Origin: Streptomyces griseoruber | GTDB taxonomy: Bacteria; Actinomycetota; Actinomycetes; Streptomycetales; Streptomycetaceae | NCBI RefSeq assembly: GCF_001514205.1 | Contig: NZ_KQ948763.1 | Location: 591,300-655,299 of the forward strand | Direction of reading: 5' to 3' | DNA: 64,000 bases | Part shown: positions 8,721 to 18,798 of the stretch, piece after piece | Position numbering within the stretch: the first letter of the stretch is position 1 | Layout of the letters: the number at the start of each line of letters is the position of its first letter | Position numbers and translations under genes: made by a program | The notes under the pieces: generated by a model | Databases searched by the model: none | What the model saw: the letters and a program-made list of their open reading frames with translations, nothing else | What the model was told of the DNA's origin: nothing

Positions 8721-9627
8721 GCCGCACGGACGTCCGGCCCGCGCGGCAGCCGCAGGTCCACCGCACCGGCGAGCGCCGCGTACCCCGCGTCCCCGGGATG
8801 CAGATGGTCCCCGCTGCCGTCCGCGGCGAGCATCCGCGTGGGGGCGGCGGGGTCGCGCAGGGCGCGGTCGAAGTCGAGGACGCCGTGGAAGGCGCCGGTG
8901 GTCCGGAGCCATGCGTTCAGCTGGCCCGCTCGGCCTCCACGGCCGCCGTGCACCCCGCGGAGCCCCCGCAGGCCGCCAGCGAGGCGCCGATCTCCCGTAG
9001 CTCGTGTGCTCGCGCCTGGCCTGGCGGTCTCCCGTAGCCCGTGTGCTCGCGCCTGGCCTGGCGGTCTCCCGTAGCTCGTGTGCTCGCGCCTGGCCTGGCG
9101 GTCTCCCGTAGCTCGTGTGCTCGCGCCTGGCCTGGCGGTCTCCCGTAGCCCGTGCGCCCGCGCCTGGCCTGGCGGTCTCCCGTAGCCCGTGCGCCCGGCC
9201 CGGCGGTCTCCCGTAGCCCCGCGGCCACCTCGACGGCGGTCGTCCCGTCCCGCAGAGCGTTGATGCCCTCGAACACGACCAGCGTGCGGACCGAGGTCTG
9301 GGGGAGGACGTCCCGGTCCAGCCGGTGCGGGGCGCCGACCCAGCCGCCGACCAGCGCGATCCCGTCGCCCGGGTAGCGGTCGGCCGTCACCCGGTTCGAC
9401 GCGATCCCCGCGTTGAGCACCCCGTAGCGCGGCACCACGTCCTGCCGGCGCAGCCGGGCCGCGAGGGCGTCCGGCCAGCGCCGGTTCGCCCCCACCGGTC
9501 GACCGGTCGCCGTCGGTGATCGAGTCCCCGAGCAGCACCACCGCACCGGGCTCGGCGGCCCGTGCGGGGGCGAGGAACAGCCCGGAGCCACGAGGGCCAG
9601 GGCGACCCCCCACGCGCCTCGGCACAC
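8717..9627 (-). pseudogene. Decayed secreted SGNH/GDSL hydrolase
   Basis: Read from a GTG at 9627 (GGGAGG 9 bases ahead), the remains encode a Sec-type leader ending ...APARA-AEPG, the block I motif GDSITDGDRST, a middle segment RWPDALAARLRRQDVVPRYG, and the C-terminal catalytic Asp/His block SGDHLHPGDAGY with its stop at 8717. These parts lie in different frames. One base is missing in the leader around VAPG/LFLAP, and one extra G in a G-run separates DRSTG from GANRRWP. The central 60 or so residues are replaced by 37-bp tandem repeats, each of which shifts frame. No single frame encodes the enzyme. A sequencing error could explain the two single-base shifts but not the repeats. Confidence 0.75.
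8991..9216. repeat. 37-bp tandem repeat array (5 x 37 + 1 x 31 + partial)
   Basis: Units begin with TCTCCCGTAG at 8991, 9028, 9065, 9102, 9139, 9176 (31-bp unit) and 9207 (partial). Copies differ at a few positions (CTCGTG/CCCGTG/CCCGTGCGCCC). There are no spacers. Since 37 is not a multiple of three, successive copies are read in different frames, which is why all three frames stay open here. The array sits inside the SGNH hydrolase remnant. Confidence 0.95.
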
Positions 9628-9792
9628 GAACCGATCCCTCCCGCACACCCGTCAGCCGACAGCGCCTCGCGACGGTAGGCGGCGAGCGGGGCCCGGTCAA
9701 CGCGCCATGCGGGCCCGGGCCGGGGATTCGACCGTACGTACGTGCCAGCGCGCCTGTGGTGCGTACGTCGGTGCGAATGACACGCTGGAGGC

Positions 9793-10212
9793 ATGTACAT
9801 CCCTTTCCTGGGCAACAAGCGCAAGAAGCACGGTGAAGCGGTCCTGGCCGCCGACCCCGAGGGGGTGGCGGAGCTCCTCTCCGAATGCGAGCTGCTGCGC
9901 TCCCAGGCGGCCCGGGCGGGGATCGGACTCGACGACACCGTCGCCTCGTTGGAGGCGCTCGACCAGATGGTGCCGCGCTGGCGCGACGACGAGGAGATCC
10001 TGCCCTGGCTCGGCAACGACGCCGGGCTCTACCTGGGCACGGTCATCGTGCGGACCGTGCCCGGCGCCGCCTGGGAGTTCCGGGCGGACGGGCAGCCCGT
10101 CGTGCGGCTGGCCTCGGGGCGGGAGTTCGACGTCGTGGACTCCGGGCACGAGTGGGCGGTCAGCGGGGTGCCCGAACTGTCCCAGCTGTACGGCGAGGTG
10201 GCCGAGGACTGA
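9793..10212 (+). CDS. DUF6278-like conserved protein
   Basis: A 139-residue soluble protein resembling the Streptomyces DUF6278 family, function unknown. It starts MYIPFLGNKRKKHG, then has a helical region (about 14-70) and a mixed beta C-terminal half with Trp-rich segments (WRDDEEILPWLGNDAGLYLG, WEFRADGQP). No signal peptide or membrane segment is present. GGAGG lies only one base ahead of the ATG. A weak RecA-NDp look-alike (ACGTCGGTG, 7 bases, CACGCT) precedes it, so a leaderless start is possible. The family name is from memory of related sequences and is not certain. Confidence 0.75.
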   Translation: MYIPFLGNKRKKHGEAVLAADPEGVAELLSECELLRSQAARAGIGLDDTVASLEALDQMVPRWRDDEEILPWLGNDAGLYLGTVIVRTVPGAAWEFRADGQPVVRLASGREFDVVDSGHEWAVSGVPELSQLYGEVAED

Positions 10213-10228
10213 GCCCCCGCACCACCGG

Positions 10229-10256
10229 CATAAGCCCGACGTAAATACGGCTTATG
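10229..10256. promoter_or_regulatory. 8-bp inverted repeat, possible terminator or operator
   Basis: CATAAGCC (10229-10236) and GGCTTATG (10249-10256) are perfect complements separated by 12 bases. The element starts 17 bases after the stop of the DUF6278-like gene. It is AT-richer than its surroundings, which is less typical of a terminator here. Confidence 0.35.
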
Positions 10257-10342
10257 TCCGCTGGGTGCGTGTCGTGTCCTGGGGCGGGACCGCGCTGGAT
10301 AGTTTCCTCCAAGATTCTCAAGCACTGAAGGGGGCGACTAGG

Positions 10343-10447
10343 ATGGGCCGTTCATCCCCCAGAACCGGGGTCGCGACCGCCGCGGCGGCAGAACCGGGGA
10401 CGCTGCTGCCAGGTGGTGGGGGACTCTCCGCGGCAATCCGGCCGTAG
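10343..10447 (+). CDS. Possible 34-residue small protein (or RNA gene)
   Basis: This stretch, otherwise without a gene (10213-10492), holds a TAGTTT -10-like box (10300-10305), an AAGGGGG ribosome-binding sequence, and about 8 bases later an ATG opening a 34-codon frame (MGRSSPRTGV...SAAIRP). The arrangement is that of a real gene but the peptide is Ala/Gly-rich and unfamiliar. It could equally be a short untranslated RNA or the remnant of a longer gene. Function unknown. Confidence 0.25.
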   Translation: MGRSSPRTGVATAAAAEPGTLLPGGGGLSAAIRP

Positions 10448-10492
10448 GGGGCGGAAGTCACAGAGCCCTGCCCGGCCGGCGCCGGTCGCAGA

Positions 10493-12067
10493 TCACTGCT
10501 CGCGCAGCGGGACCGACACGTACGACGGATCGGTCGCAGGCGAGGAGAAGGTCAGCCGCGCGCCGGACGGGTTGTGCTCGATGTAGAGCGGGTCGACCGT
10601 GTCGACCACCAGGGCCAGCCGATGCCCTGCCGGGACGTCGTAGGCCGTGGAGAACAGCTCCAGGTCGAGGCCGAACGGCTTTCCGGGCGTCGCCCCGTGG
10701 AAGGTGTACGGCGCGTGCGAGACCAGCTTGCCGAGGCCGAGCGGCCCCACGTCGTAGAGGTAGGCGACGAGGGTGCCGCTCTCCTCGGTCGGGGTGAGCG
10801 TGGTGTGCAACCGGGCGGTGCCGCGCACCTGTTGCGCCGAGGCGTACTTCGGCGACTGCCACACGGCGGCCCAGTACCGGGGGAGCAGGGGGATCGAGGC
10901 GACCGGGGGGACCCGCGCCACCTGGTCGAGGATGCTGGAGAGGAACACGATCCCGCCGTCGGCGCCCGAGTCGACGTTCGTGCGGATCGTGGTCGTGCCG
11001 GCCAGGGCGATCTTCTCGCGGGTCGCGCCCACCGACTTCCAGTCCGGGTAGCCCTCGTAGCCGTCCGTGGAGCGGGACGTGAGCTGCACCGGCTGCTCGC
11101 GGTCGATGCCGTTGTCCACGCCCTTGAGGTAGTGGTCCATCCAGCGCCGGGTGTCCGTCCACACGTCGTTGGGCAGGCCGAACAGGCCGGGGAGTTCGGC
11201 CGTCGCGTGGTCGCCGGGGCGCAGTTCCAGCCGCTTGGGTCCGGTCAGCCGCTCGTAGAGGGCGGCGGACTGGTTGGGCGGGAAGATGGTGTCGCCCCAG
11301 GCGCCGGCCATCAGGACGGCCGTGCCGTTCTTGTCGAGCCGGTCCAGGTAGCTCGCGGGGGAACGTTTCTTCCCCCAGGCGACGATCTCCTGCTCCTTCG
11401 TCAGGTCGGAGTCGTAGAAGGCGGAGAAGATCTCCCGCGACTCCGCGCTCTGCCGGCCGGTGACCGTGCCCACCGTGTCGAGCACGGCGGCCGCCTGGAG
11501 GTGCTGGGTGCGGCCGGAGTGGATCGAGTCGATCAGATCGCCCCAGCCGCTGAGTGAGGCGACGGCCCTGACGCGCGGGTCGTGCGCGGCGGCCAGCAGG
11601 CTGATGCCCGCACCGTAGGAGACGCCCGCCATGCCGATGTGCCCCGGGTCCGCCGGGGTGTTGGCGAGCGCCCAGTCGACGACCTTCGAGGCGTCGGCGA
11701 CATCGCGCGGACCGGCCACGTCGATCTCGCCCCCGGACTGCCAGAACCCGCGCACGTTGTAGGCGAGCACGACATACCCGTCGTCGGCGAGCCGCTGCGC
11801 CTGGGCGAGGTACTGCACCTGCGGGAAGCCCCAGCTGGTGGGGAGCACGATCAGCGGGTATCGGCGGGTGTCGTCGGCGCCGGCCGGGGTGATCACGTTG
11901 GCCTTCAGGACCGTGCCGCCGTCCCCGGCGATGTCGACGTACCGGACCGGGCTCGTGGCGGCCTGCGCGGCTGGGGCGTGGGCCAGGACGCCGGCGGCGA
12001 CCAGGGAGGCGGAGACGGCGCCGACGGCGGTCGTGCGCAGGGCCCTACGGTGCGGTCGTCGTCCCAC
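10493..12067 (-). CDS. Secreted CocE/NonD-type X-Pro dipeptidyl-peptidase family hydrolase
   Basis: A 524-residue exported serine hydrolase. The N-terminus is a Sec-type signal peptide (positive residues, hydrophobic stretch about 11-30, cleavage near AQA-ATS at 36-37). The alpha/beta hydrolase domain shows nucleophile Ser150 in GVSYG, Asp259 in GAWGDT and His287 in GDHA. The C-terminal 200 residues form the jelly-roll-type X-Pro dipeptidyl-peptidase C-domain (GLDLELFSTAYDVPAGHRLAL). It probably acts on proline-containing peptides or small esters outside the cell. GTG 12067 has GAGGAG six bases ahead. Repeated GTAAC elements lie upstream. The true substrate could be an ester, as with cocaine esterase relatives. 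Confidence 0.88.
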   Translation of the reverse strand: MGRRPHRRALRTTAVGAVSASLVAAGVLAHAPAAQAATSPVRYVDIAGDGGTVLKANVITPAGADDTRRYPLIVLPTSWGFPQVQYLAQAQRLADDGYVVLAYNVRGFWQSGGEIDVAGPRDVADASKVVDWALANTPADPGHIGMAGVSYGAGISLLAAAHDPRVRAVASLSGWGDLIDSIHSGRTQHLQAAAVLDTVGTVTGRQSAESREIFSAFYDSDLTKEQEIVAWGKKRSPASYLDRLDKNGTAVLMAGAWGDTIFPPNQSAALYERLTGPKRLELRPGDHATAELPGLFGLPNDVWTDTRRWMDHYLKGVDNGIDREQPVQLTSRSTDGYEGYPDWKSVGATREKIALAGTTTIRTNVDSGADGGIVFLSSILDQVARVPPVASIPLLPRYWAAVWQSPKYASAQQVRGTARLHTTLTPTEESGTLVAYLYDVGPLGLGKLVSHAPYTFHGATPGKPFGLDLELFSTAYDVPAGHRLALVVDTVDPLYIEHNPSGARLTFSSPATDPSYVSVPLREQ

Positions 12068-12108
12068 GGGTCACTCCTCGGCATACGTCCGTGCAAAGTG
12101 ACCCGACG

Positions 12109-12162
12109 GTAACCGGGTGGCCTTACCGGAAGTAACCCGTCAGTAAGTTACGTGGCGGTAAC
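12109..12162. promoter_or_regulatory. Cluster of GTAAC/GTTAC elements (GlnR-like)
   Basis: GTAAC at 12109-12113 and 12132-12136, GTAAG at 12143-12147, GTTAC at 12147-12151 and GTAAC at 12158-12162. The pairs 12132/12143 and 12147/12158 each have the 6-base gap of the GlnR box GTNAC-N6-GNAAC. They lie about 40-95 bases upstream of the X-Pro-peptidase-like gene and run into the 3' end of the next gene. Confidence 0.3.
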
Positions 12163-12894
12163 GATCGGTTCGGCGGGCAGCGGCGTCTGGGCCGCCCGGG
12201 TCACGTCCTCGACCAGCTCGACCACATCGGGGCCGTACGCCTGCGAGTTGACGACCTTCAGGAGCAGGACGAAGGAGTTGCCGCCGTGCTTGCGGGCCAG
12301 CCGCTCGTGGTGCCGGACGAGATACCGGGTGGCGGCCTGGTTGTTGATGGCGCGCTGCCCGCAGAACAGGAACACCGGCCGCGCCTCCCGCCGCCGACCC
12401 GCCGTCAGCCGGGCCAGCAGCACGTACTCGGTGACGCCCGCGTCCATCCGGTACAGCTCGGTGCCGATCCGGAACGCCAGGCGGTCCGGGCCCGGCTCCC
12501 GGTCGGTGTTGACCCGCACCCCGGGCAGCATCGCCTGGAGATGGGCGGCCATCCGCCGGTTGGACCCCGGGCCGCCCACACAGAACTCCGTCCGCTCCCC
12601 GAACCCCTGCCGGGCCGCGTCCTGGGTGACCACCTCGGCGCCCGCCCCGCAGTCCTTGATCAGCGCGGCGAGTTCCAGCAGCGCGAACACGTCGTGGCGG
12701 TGCACCGCGAGATCCGGGCCGCCCGCGTCGCGGTTGACGACGAGCAGGCACTCGGAGTGCTCCGGCAGCCCGAAGAACGCCTGCTTGCGCCGGAGTTTCC
12801 GGCGCCACAGGTAGGTCCGCGCCACCCAGCCGAGCGCGGCACTCAGGCCGGTCGCGATGACCCCCAGGGCGATGTTGCGCACGTCGTCGTTCAT
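12148..12894 (-). CDS. Conserved hypothetical protein with N-terminal membrane helix
   Basis: A 248-residue protein not recognised. Residues about 7-27 (NIALGVIATGLSAALGWVAR) form one membrane helix followed by a basic stretch RRKLRRK, so the rest should be cytoplasmic. That part looks like an alpha/beta fold: a strand LLVVNRD near 50, a glycine-rich turn CVGGPGSNRRM near 105, and strand-like segments EYVLLARL and PVFLFCG near 158-177. The glycine turn recalls nucleotide-binding loops but is not a standard P-loop. It could be a nucleotide-sensing membrane-associated protein, which is inference only. Third-position G/C supports coding. Confidence 0.75.
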   Translation of the reverse strand: MNDDVRNIALGVIATGLSAALGWVARTYLWRRKLRRKQAFFGLPEHSECLLVVNRDAGGPDLAVHRHDVFALLELAALIKDCGAGAEVVTQDAARQGFGERTEFCVGGPGSNRRMAAHLQAMLPGVRVNTDREPGPDRLAFRIGTELYRMDAGVTEYVLLARLTAGRRREARPVFLFCGQRAINNQAATRYLVRHHERLARKHGGNSFVLLLKVVNSQAYGPDVVELVEDVTRAAQTPLPAEPIVTAT

Positions 12895-13037
12895 GGGCGC
12901 GCATGGTAGCGGGCGGACATGCCTTGGACGTACCCGTGTTCGAGGTGTGGCAGTCGTATGACAGTGCCCGGAAGGCGCCTGTCGAGGCCCCCCGAATCTG
13001 GCTACGCTGCGCGGACGGTTCCCGACTGGAGGTACGG

Positions 13038-14843
13038 ATGCGTCGCTCTGTCGCGCGGAAACTGTCGGTCCTGGCGGTCTCGGCCGCCGTGGTCACGGTG
13101 GGGGCCGCAGCGCCGCCCGCCACCGGGAGAACGACCCCTGCGAAGGTTCCCGTCGCCGTCGGCTACGGCGGTGCCGTCGCCAGCGTCGACGCGGACGCCT
13201 CCGCCGCCGGTATCGAGGTGCTCAGGAAGGGCGGCAACGCCGTCGACGCGGCCGTCGCCACCGCCGCCGCCCTCGGCGTCACCGAGCCCTACTCCTCCGG
13301 CATCGGCGGAGGCGGCTACTTCGTCTACTACGACGCCAAGTCCCGTACGGTGCACACCATCGACGGCCGGGAGACCGCGCCGCTGACCGCCGACTCGGGC
13401 CTGTTCCTGGAGAACGGCGCGCCACTCGCCTTCGCCGACGCCGTCACCAGCGGGCTGAGCGTCGGCACCCCGGGCACCCCCGCCACCTGGGCGACCGCGC
13501 TGGACCGGTGGGGCAGCAGGAAGCTCGGTTCGGTCCTGAAGCCCGCCGAGCGCATCGCCCGCGGGGGGTTCACCGTCGACGACACCTTCCGCTCCCAGAC
13601 CGCCGCCAACGAGACCCGCTTCCGCTACTTCCCGGACACCGCGAAGCTGTTCCTGCCCGGGGGGCAACTCCCCGTCGTCGGCTCCACGTTCAAGAACCCC
13701 GACCTCGCCCGGACCTACGCCGAACTCGGCCGCGAGGGCGTCTCCGCGATCTACAAGGGCGACCTCGGCGAGGACATCGTCGACACCGTCAACCACCCGC
13801 CCGTGGACCCGGCCTCGGGGTGGAAGGCACGCCCCGGCAAACTGACCGCGAACGACCTCGCCGCCTACCGCGCCAAGCTCCAGGCGCCCACCAGGACGAC
13901 GTACCGCGGCCTCGGCGTCTACTCCATCGCCCCCTCCTCCTCCGGCGGCACCACCGTCGGCGAGGCCCTCAACATCCTGGAGAACACGGACCTTTCGAAG
14001 GCGAGCGAGGTCCAGTACCTGCACCACTACATCGAGGCCAGCCGGATCGCGTTCGCCGACCGGGGGCGCTGGGTCGGCGACCCCGCCTTCGAGGACGTGC
14101 CGACGAAGCAGCTGCTGTCGCAGCGGTACGCCGACTCGCGCGCCTGCCTCATCAAGGACGACGCGGTGCTCACCAGCCCCGTCGCACCCGGCGACCCGCG
14201 CCACCCGGCCGCCTGCGGCACCGGGGGCACGGCGGCGCCGACGACGTACGAGGGTGAGAACACCACCCATCTGACGGTGGCCGACAAGTGGGGGAACGTC
14301 GTCTCCTACACCCTCACCATCGAGCAGACCGGCGGCAGCGCGATCACCGTCCCCGGCCGGGGCTTCATCCTCAACAACGAGCTGACGGACTTCTCCTTCG
14401 CCCCCGCCAACCCGGCCGTGCACGACCCGAACCTGCCGGGCCCGGGCAAACGGCCGCGCTCGTCGATCTCGCCGACGATCGTCCTCGACCGGCACAACCG
14501 GCCCGTCGTGGCGCTCGGTTCGCCCGGCGGGGCCACCATCATCACCACCGTGCTGCAGACCCTCACCGAGTTCCTCGACCGGGGCCTGCCGCTCGTCGAC
14601 GCGATCGCCGCGCCGCGCGTCAGCCAGCGCAACGCGGCCCAGACGGACATGGAACCCGCCCTCTACAACGACACCGGTGCGGACAGCCTCCGCTCGCAAC
14701 TGGAGGCCATCGGGCACTCGTTCAGGCTGAACGCCGAGATCGGCGCGGCGACCGGGGTGCAGCGGCTGCCCGGCGGGAAGTGGCTGGCCGCCGCCGAGAC
14801 CGTACGGCGCGGCGGCGGCTCGGCCCAGGTCGTGCGCCCCGCG

Positions 14844-14849
<6 letters not shown>
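13038..14849 (+). CDS. ggt: Secreted gamma-glutamyltransferase
   Basis: A 603-residue gamma-glutamyltranspeptidase precursor that hydrolyses or transfers the gamma-glutamyl group of glutathione and related peptides outside the cell. A signal peptide occupies about residues 1-30 (RRSVARK then hydrophobic). Family motifs are GYGGAVASVDADAS, GGNAVDAAVA and GIGGGGYF. The autoprocessing nucleophile is Thr409 in NTTHLTVADKWGN, which would become residue 1 of the small subunit. PGRGFILNNELTDF follows, and SPGGATI with the C-terminal VSQRN. ATG 13038 has GGAGG five bases ahead; an open frame continues upstream without one. The stop overlaps the stop of the converging Clp gene by six bases. Confidence 0.93.
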
Positions 14850-17381
<2,532 letters not shown>

Positions 17382-17585
17382 GGCGTTCCGTTCGATCGAC
17401 GTGCGTGGCCGGGCGGACGGGTGCCCTGGCCGTGCCGGGCTACACCACGATTGCACGTTCCGAATGGCGCGGCATGTCCTGGCTGCCTGGTGCGGTAAGG
17501 CGTGTGCGGGGTGTGGGTGGTTGCTCGCGCCCACGCGGCGGCGCCGCGGATGTCAGGGCCCCGCGCCCCGTGAGGCCGGCTGCGG

Positions 17586-18356
17586 TCACCGCCTCTCTGT
17601 CAGGACCCTCGGGCCTTCCTCCGTGATGGCCACCGTGTGTTCCGTGTGGGCGGCTCTCGAGCCGTCGTTCGTGCGCAGGGTCCAGCCGTCGGGGGCCGCG
17701 TGCCAGTCGTCGCGGCCGCTCGCGATGAGCATGGGCTCGATGGCGATCGCCATGCCGGCGCGCAGGCGCAGGCCCCGGCCGGGGCGGCCCTCGTTGGGGA
17801 CCCCGGGGTCCTCGTGCATGTGGCGGCCGATGCCGTGGCCGCCGAAGCCGTCGGGGACGCCGTAGCCGCCCGTGCGGCAGACCGTGCCGATCGCGTGGGC
17901 GATGTCGCCGATGCGGTTGCCGGGGACCGCCGCCGCGATGCCGGCCGCCAGGGCCCGCTCCGCCGTCTCGATCAGCCGGACGTCCGCCGGGCGCGCCCGG
18001 CCCACGGTGAAGCTGATCGCCGAGTCGCCGACCCAGCCGCCCAGCCGTGCCCCGCAGTCGATGGAGACGAGGTCGCCGTCGCGCAGCCGGTGGCCGGTGG
18101 GGATGCCGTGCACGATCGCGTCGTTCACGGAGGCGCAGATCACCGCCGGGAACGGGGTCGGCGCGAAGGACGGGCGGTAGCCGAGGAAGGGGGAGTCCGC
18201 GCCCGCCTCCCGCAGGACGCCGCGGGCCACCTCGTCCAGCTCCAGCAGGGAGACGCCCACGCCGGCCGCCTCGCGCACCGCCATCAGGGTCCGCGCGACG
18301 ACCTGGCCGGCTTCGTACATGGCGTCGATCGACGCCCGGGTCTTGAGTTCCACCAT
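17586..18356 (-). CDS. map: Type I methionine aminopeptidase (paralogue)
   Basis: A 256-residue enzyme removing N-terminal Met from nascent proteins. Metal ligands appear in order: DCGARLGGWVGD (two Asp), GHGIGRHMHEDP (His), IEPM (Glu) and TEHTV (Glu), with CASVNDAIVHGIP containing the active-site His. It lacks the N-terminal zinc-finger extension. It is divergent from an XRE regulator with only 32 bases between the two start codons. There is no ribosome-binding site; the TATAGT box ends seven bases before the ATG, so the mRNA should be leaderless. Streptomyces usually carry several map genes, and this one is probably an accessory copy under the adjacent regulator. Confidence 0.93.
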   Translation of the reverse strand: MVELKTRASIDAMYEAGQVVARTLMAVREAAGVGVSLLELDEVARGVLREAGADSPFLGYRPSFAPTPFPAVICASVNDAIVHGIPTGHRLRDGDLVSIDCGARLGGWVGDSAISFTVGRARPADVRLIETAERALAAGIAAAVPGNRIGDIAHAIGTVCRTGGYGVPDGFGGHGIGRHMHEDPGVPNEGRPGRGLRLRAGMAIAIEPMLIASGRDDWHAAPDGWTLRTNDGSRAAHTEHTVAITEEGPRVLTERR

Positions 18357-18363
18357 GCCAATT

Positions 18364-18382
18364 ACTATACCGGTATTAGAAT
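18364..18382. promoter_or_regulatory. Back-to-back leaderless promoters around ATACCGGTAT palindrome
   Basis: Minus strand: TATAGT (18369-18364), then 7 bases to the map ATG. Plus strand: TAGAAT (18377-18382), then 6 bases to the XRE ATG. Both fit the TANNNT-then-ATG spacing of actinobacterial leaderless genes and neither start has a ribosome site. Between and overlapping them is a perfect 10-bp palindrome ATACCGGTAT (18367-18376), a likely operator controlling both genes. Confidence 0.65.
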
Positions 18383-18388
18383 GACGGC

Positions 18389-18640
18389 ATGGTGCGTAAC
18401 CCGTTGACCCCCGAAGAGCGCGAGCGCGGCGAGCGGCTCGGACGGTTGCTGCGTGAGGCGCGCGGCGGCCGGAGCATGGCCGAGATCGCGGCGAGCGCGG
18501 GTATCTCCGCCGAGACCCTCCGCAAGATCGAGACCGGACGGGCGCCGACCCCGGCGTTCTTCACGGTCGCCGCGCTGGCCGTCGCGCTGGGGCTGTCCAT
18601 GGACGAGCTGGCCGGGCGGTGTGCGTTGGCCGGGGTGTGA
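18389..18640 (+). CDS. XRE-family helix-turn-helix regulator
   Basis: An 83-residue single-domain DNA-binding protein. The helix-turn-helix spans about residues 28-60 (MAEIAASAGISAETLRKIETG), followed by the typical VAALAVALGLSMDEL helix. It begins LTPEERERGERLGRLLREARG. No sensor domain is present. It is divergent from map and probably represses both genes through the ATACCGGTAT palindrome at 18367-18376, which would allow autoregulation. That role is inferred from position only. Confidence 0.88.
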   Translation: MVRNPLTPEERERGERLGRLLREARGGRSMAEIAASAGISAETLRKIETGRAPTPAFFTVAALAVALGLSMDELAGRCALAGV

Positions 18641-18697
18641 CACCGGCGCGAACTCGGCCGGGGCGAGGGCTCTTTCCGGCCAAGGTCGCGCCGGGCG

Positions 18698-18707
18698 CCC
18701 CCCCCCC
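18698..18707. repeat. C10 homopolymer tract
   Basis: Ten consecutive C residues in the 158-bp gap between the XRE gene and the next gene. Such tracts are slippage-prone and also prone to base-calling error. Further on, AACAC/GTGTT (about 18742-18756) and CCGGA/TCCGG short inverted repeats precede the next gene and may be regulatory. Confidence 0.6.
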
Positions 18708-18798
18708 GCGTCCGCTTTGAAAACTCGTCGTAGCCCGGCTGTAACACAGCTGGTGTTTTCTACGAACCGGAGTGTTCCGGTCGGGCGGGAGCTGTGCG

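Noticed and set aside
8991..9216. Direct repeats that might be a CRISPR array
   Set aside because: The 37-bp units are contiguous with no unique spacers, lie inside a hydrolase remnant, and no cas genes are near.
17382..17585. Heat-shock operators (HAIR, CIRCE) or a ClgR site before the Clp gene
   Set aside because: None of the known patterns is visible in the 204-bp gap.
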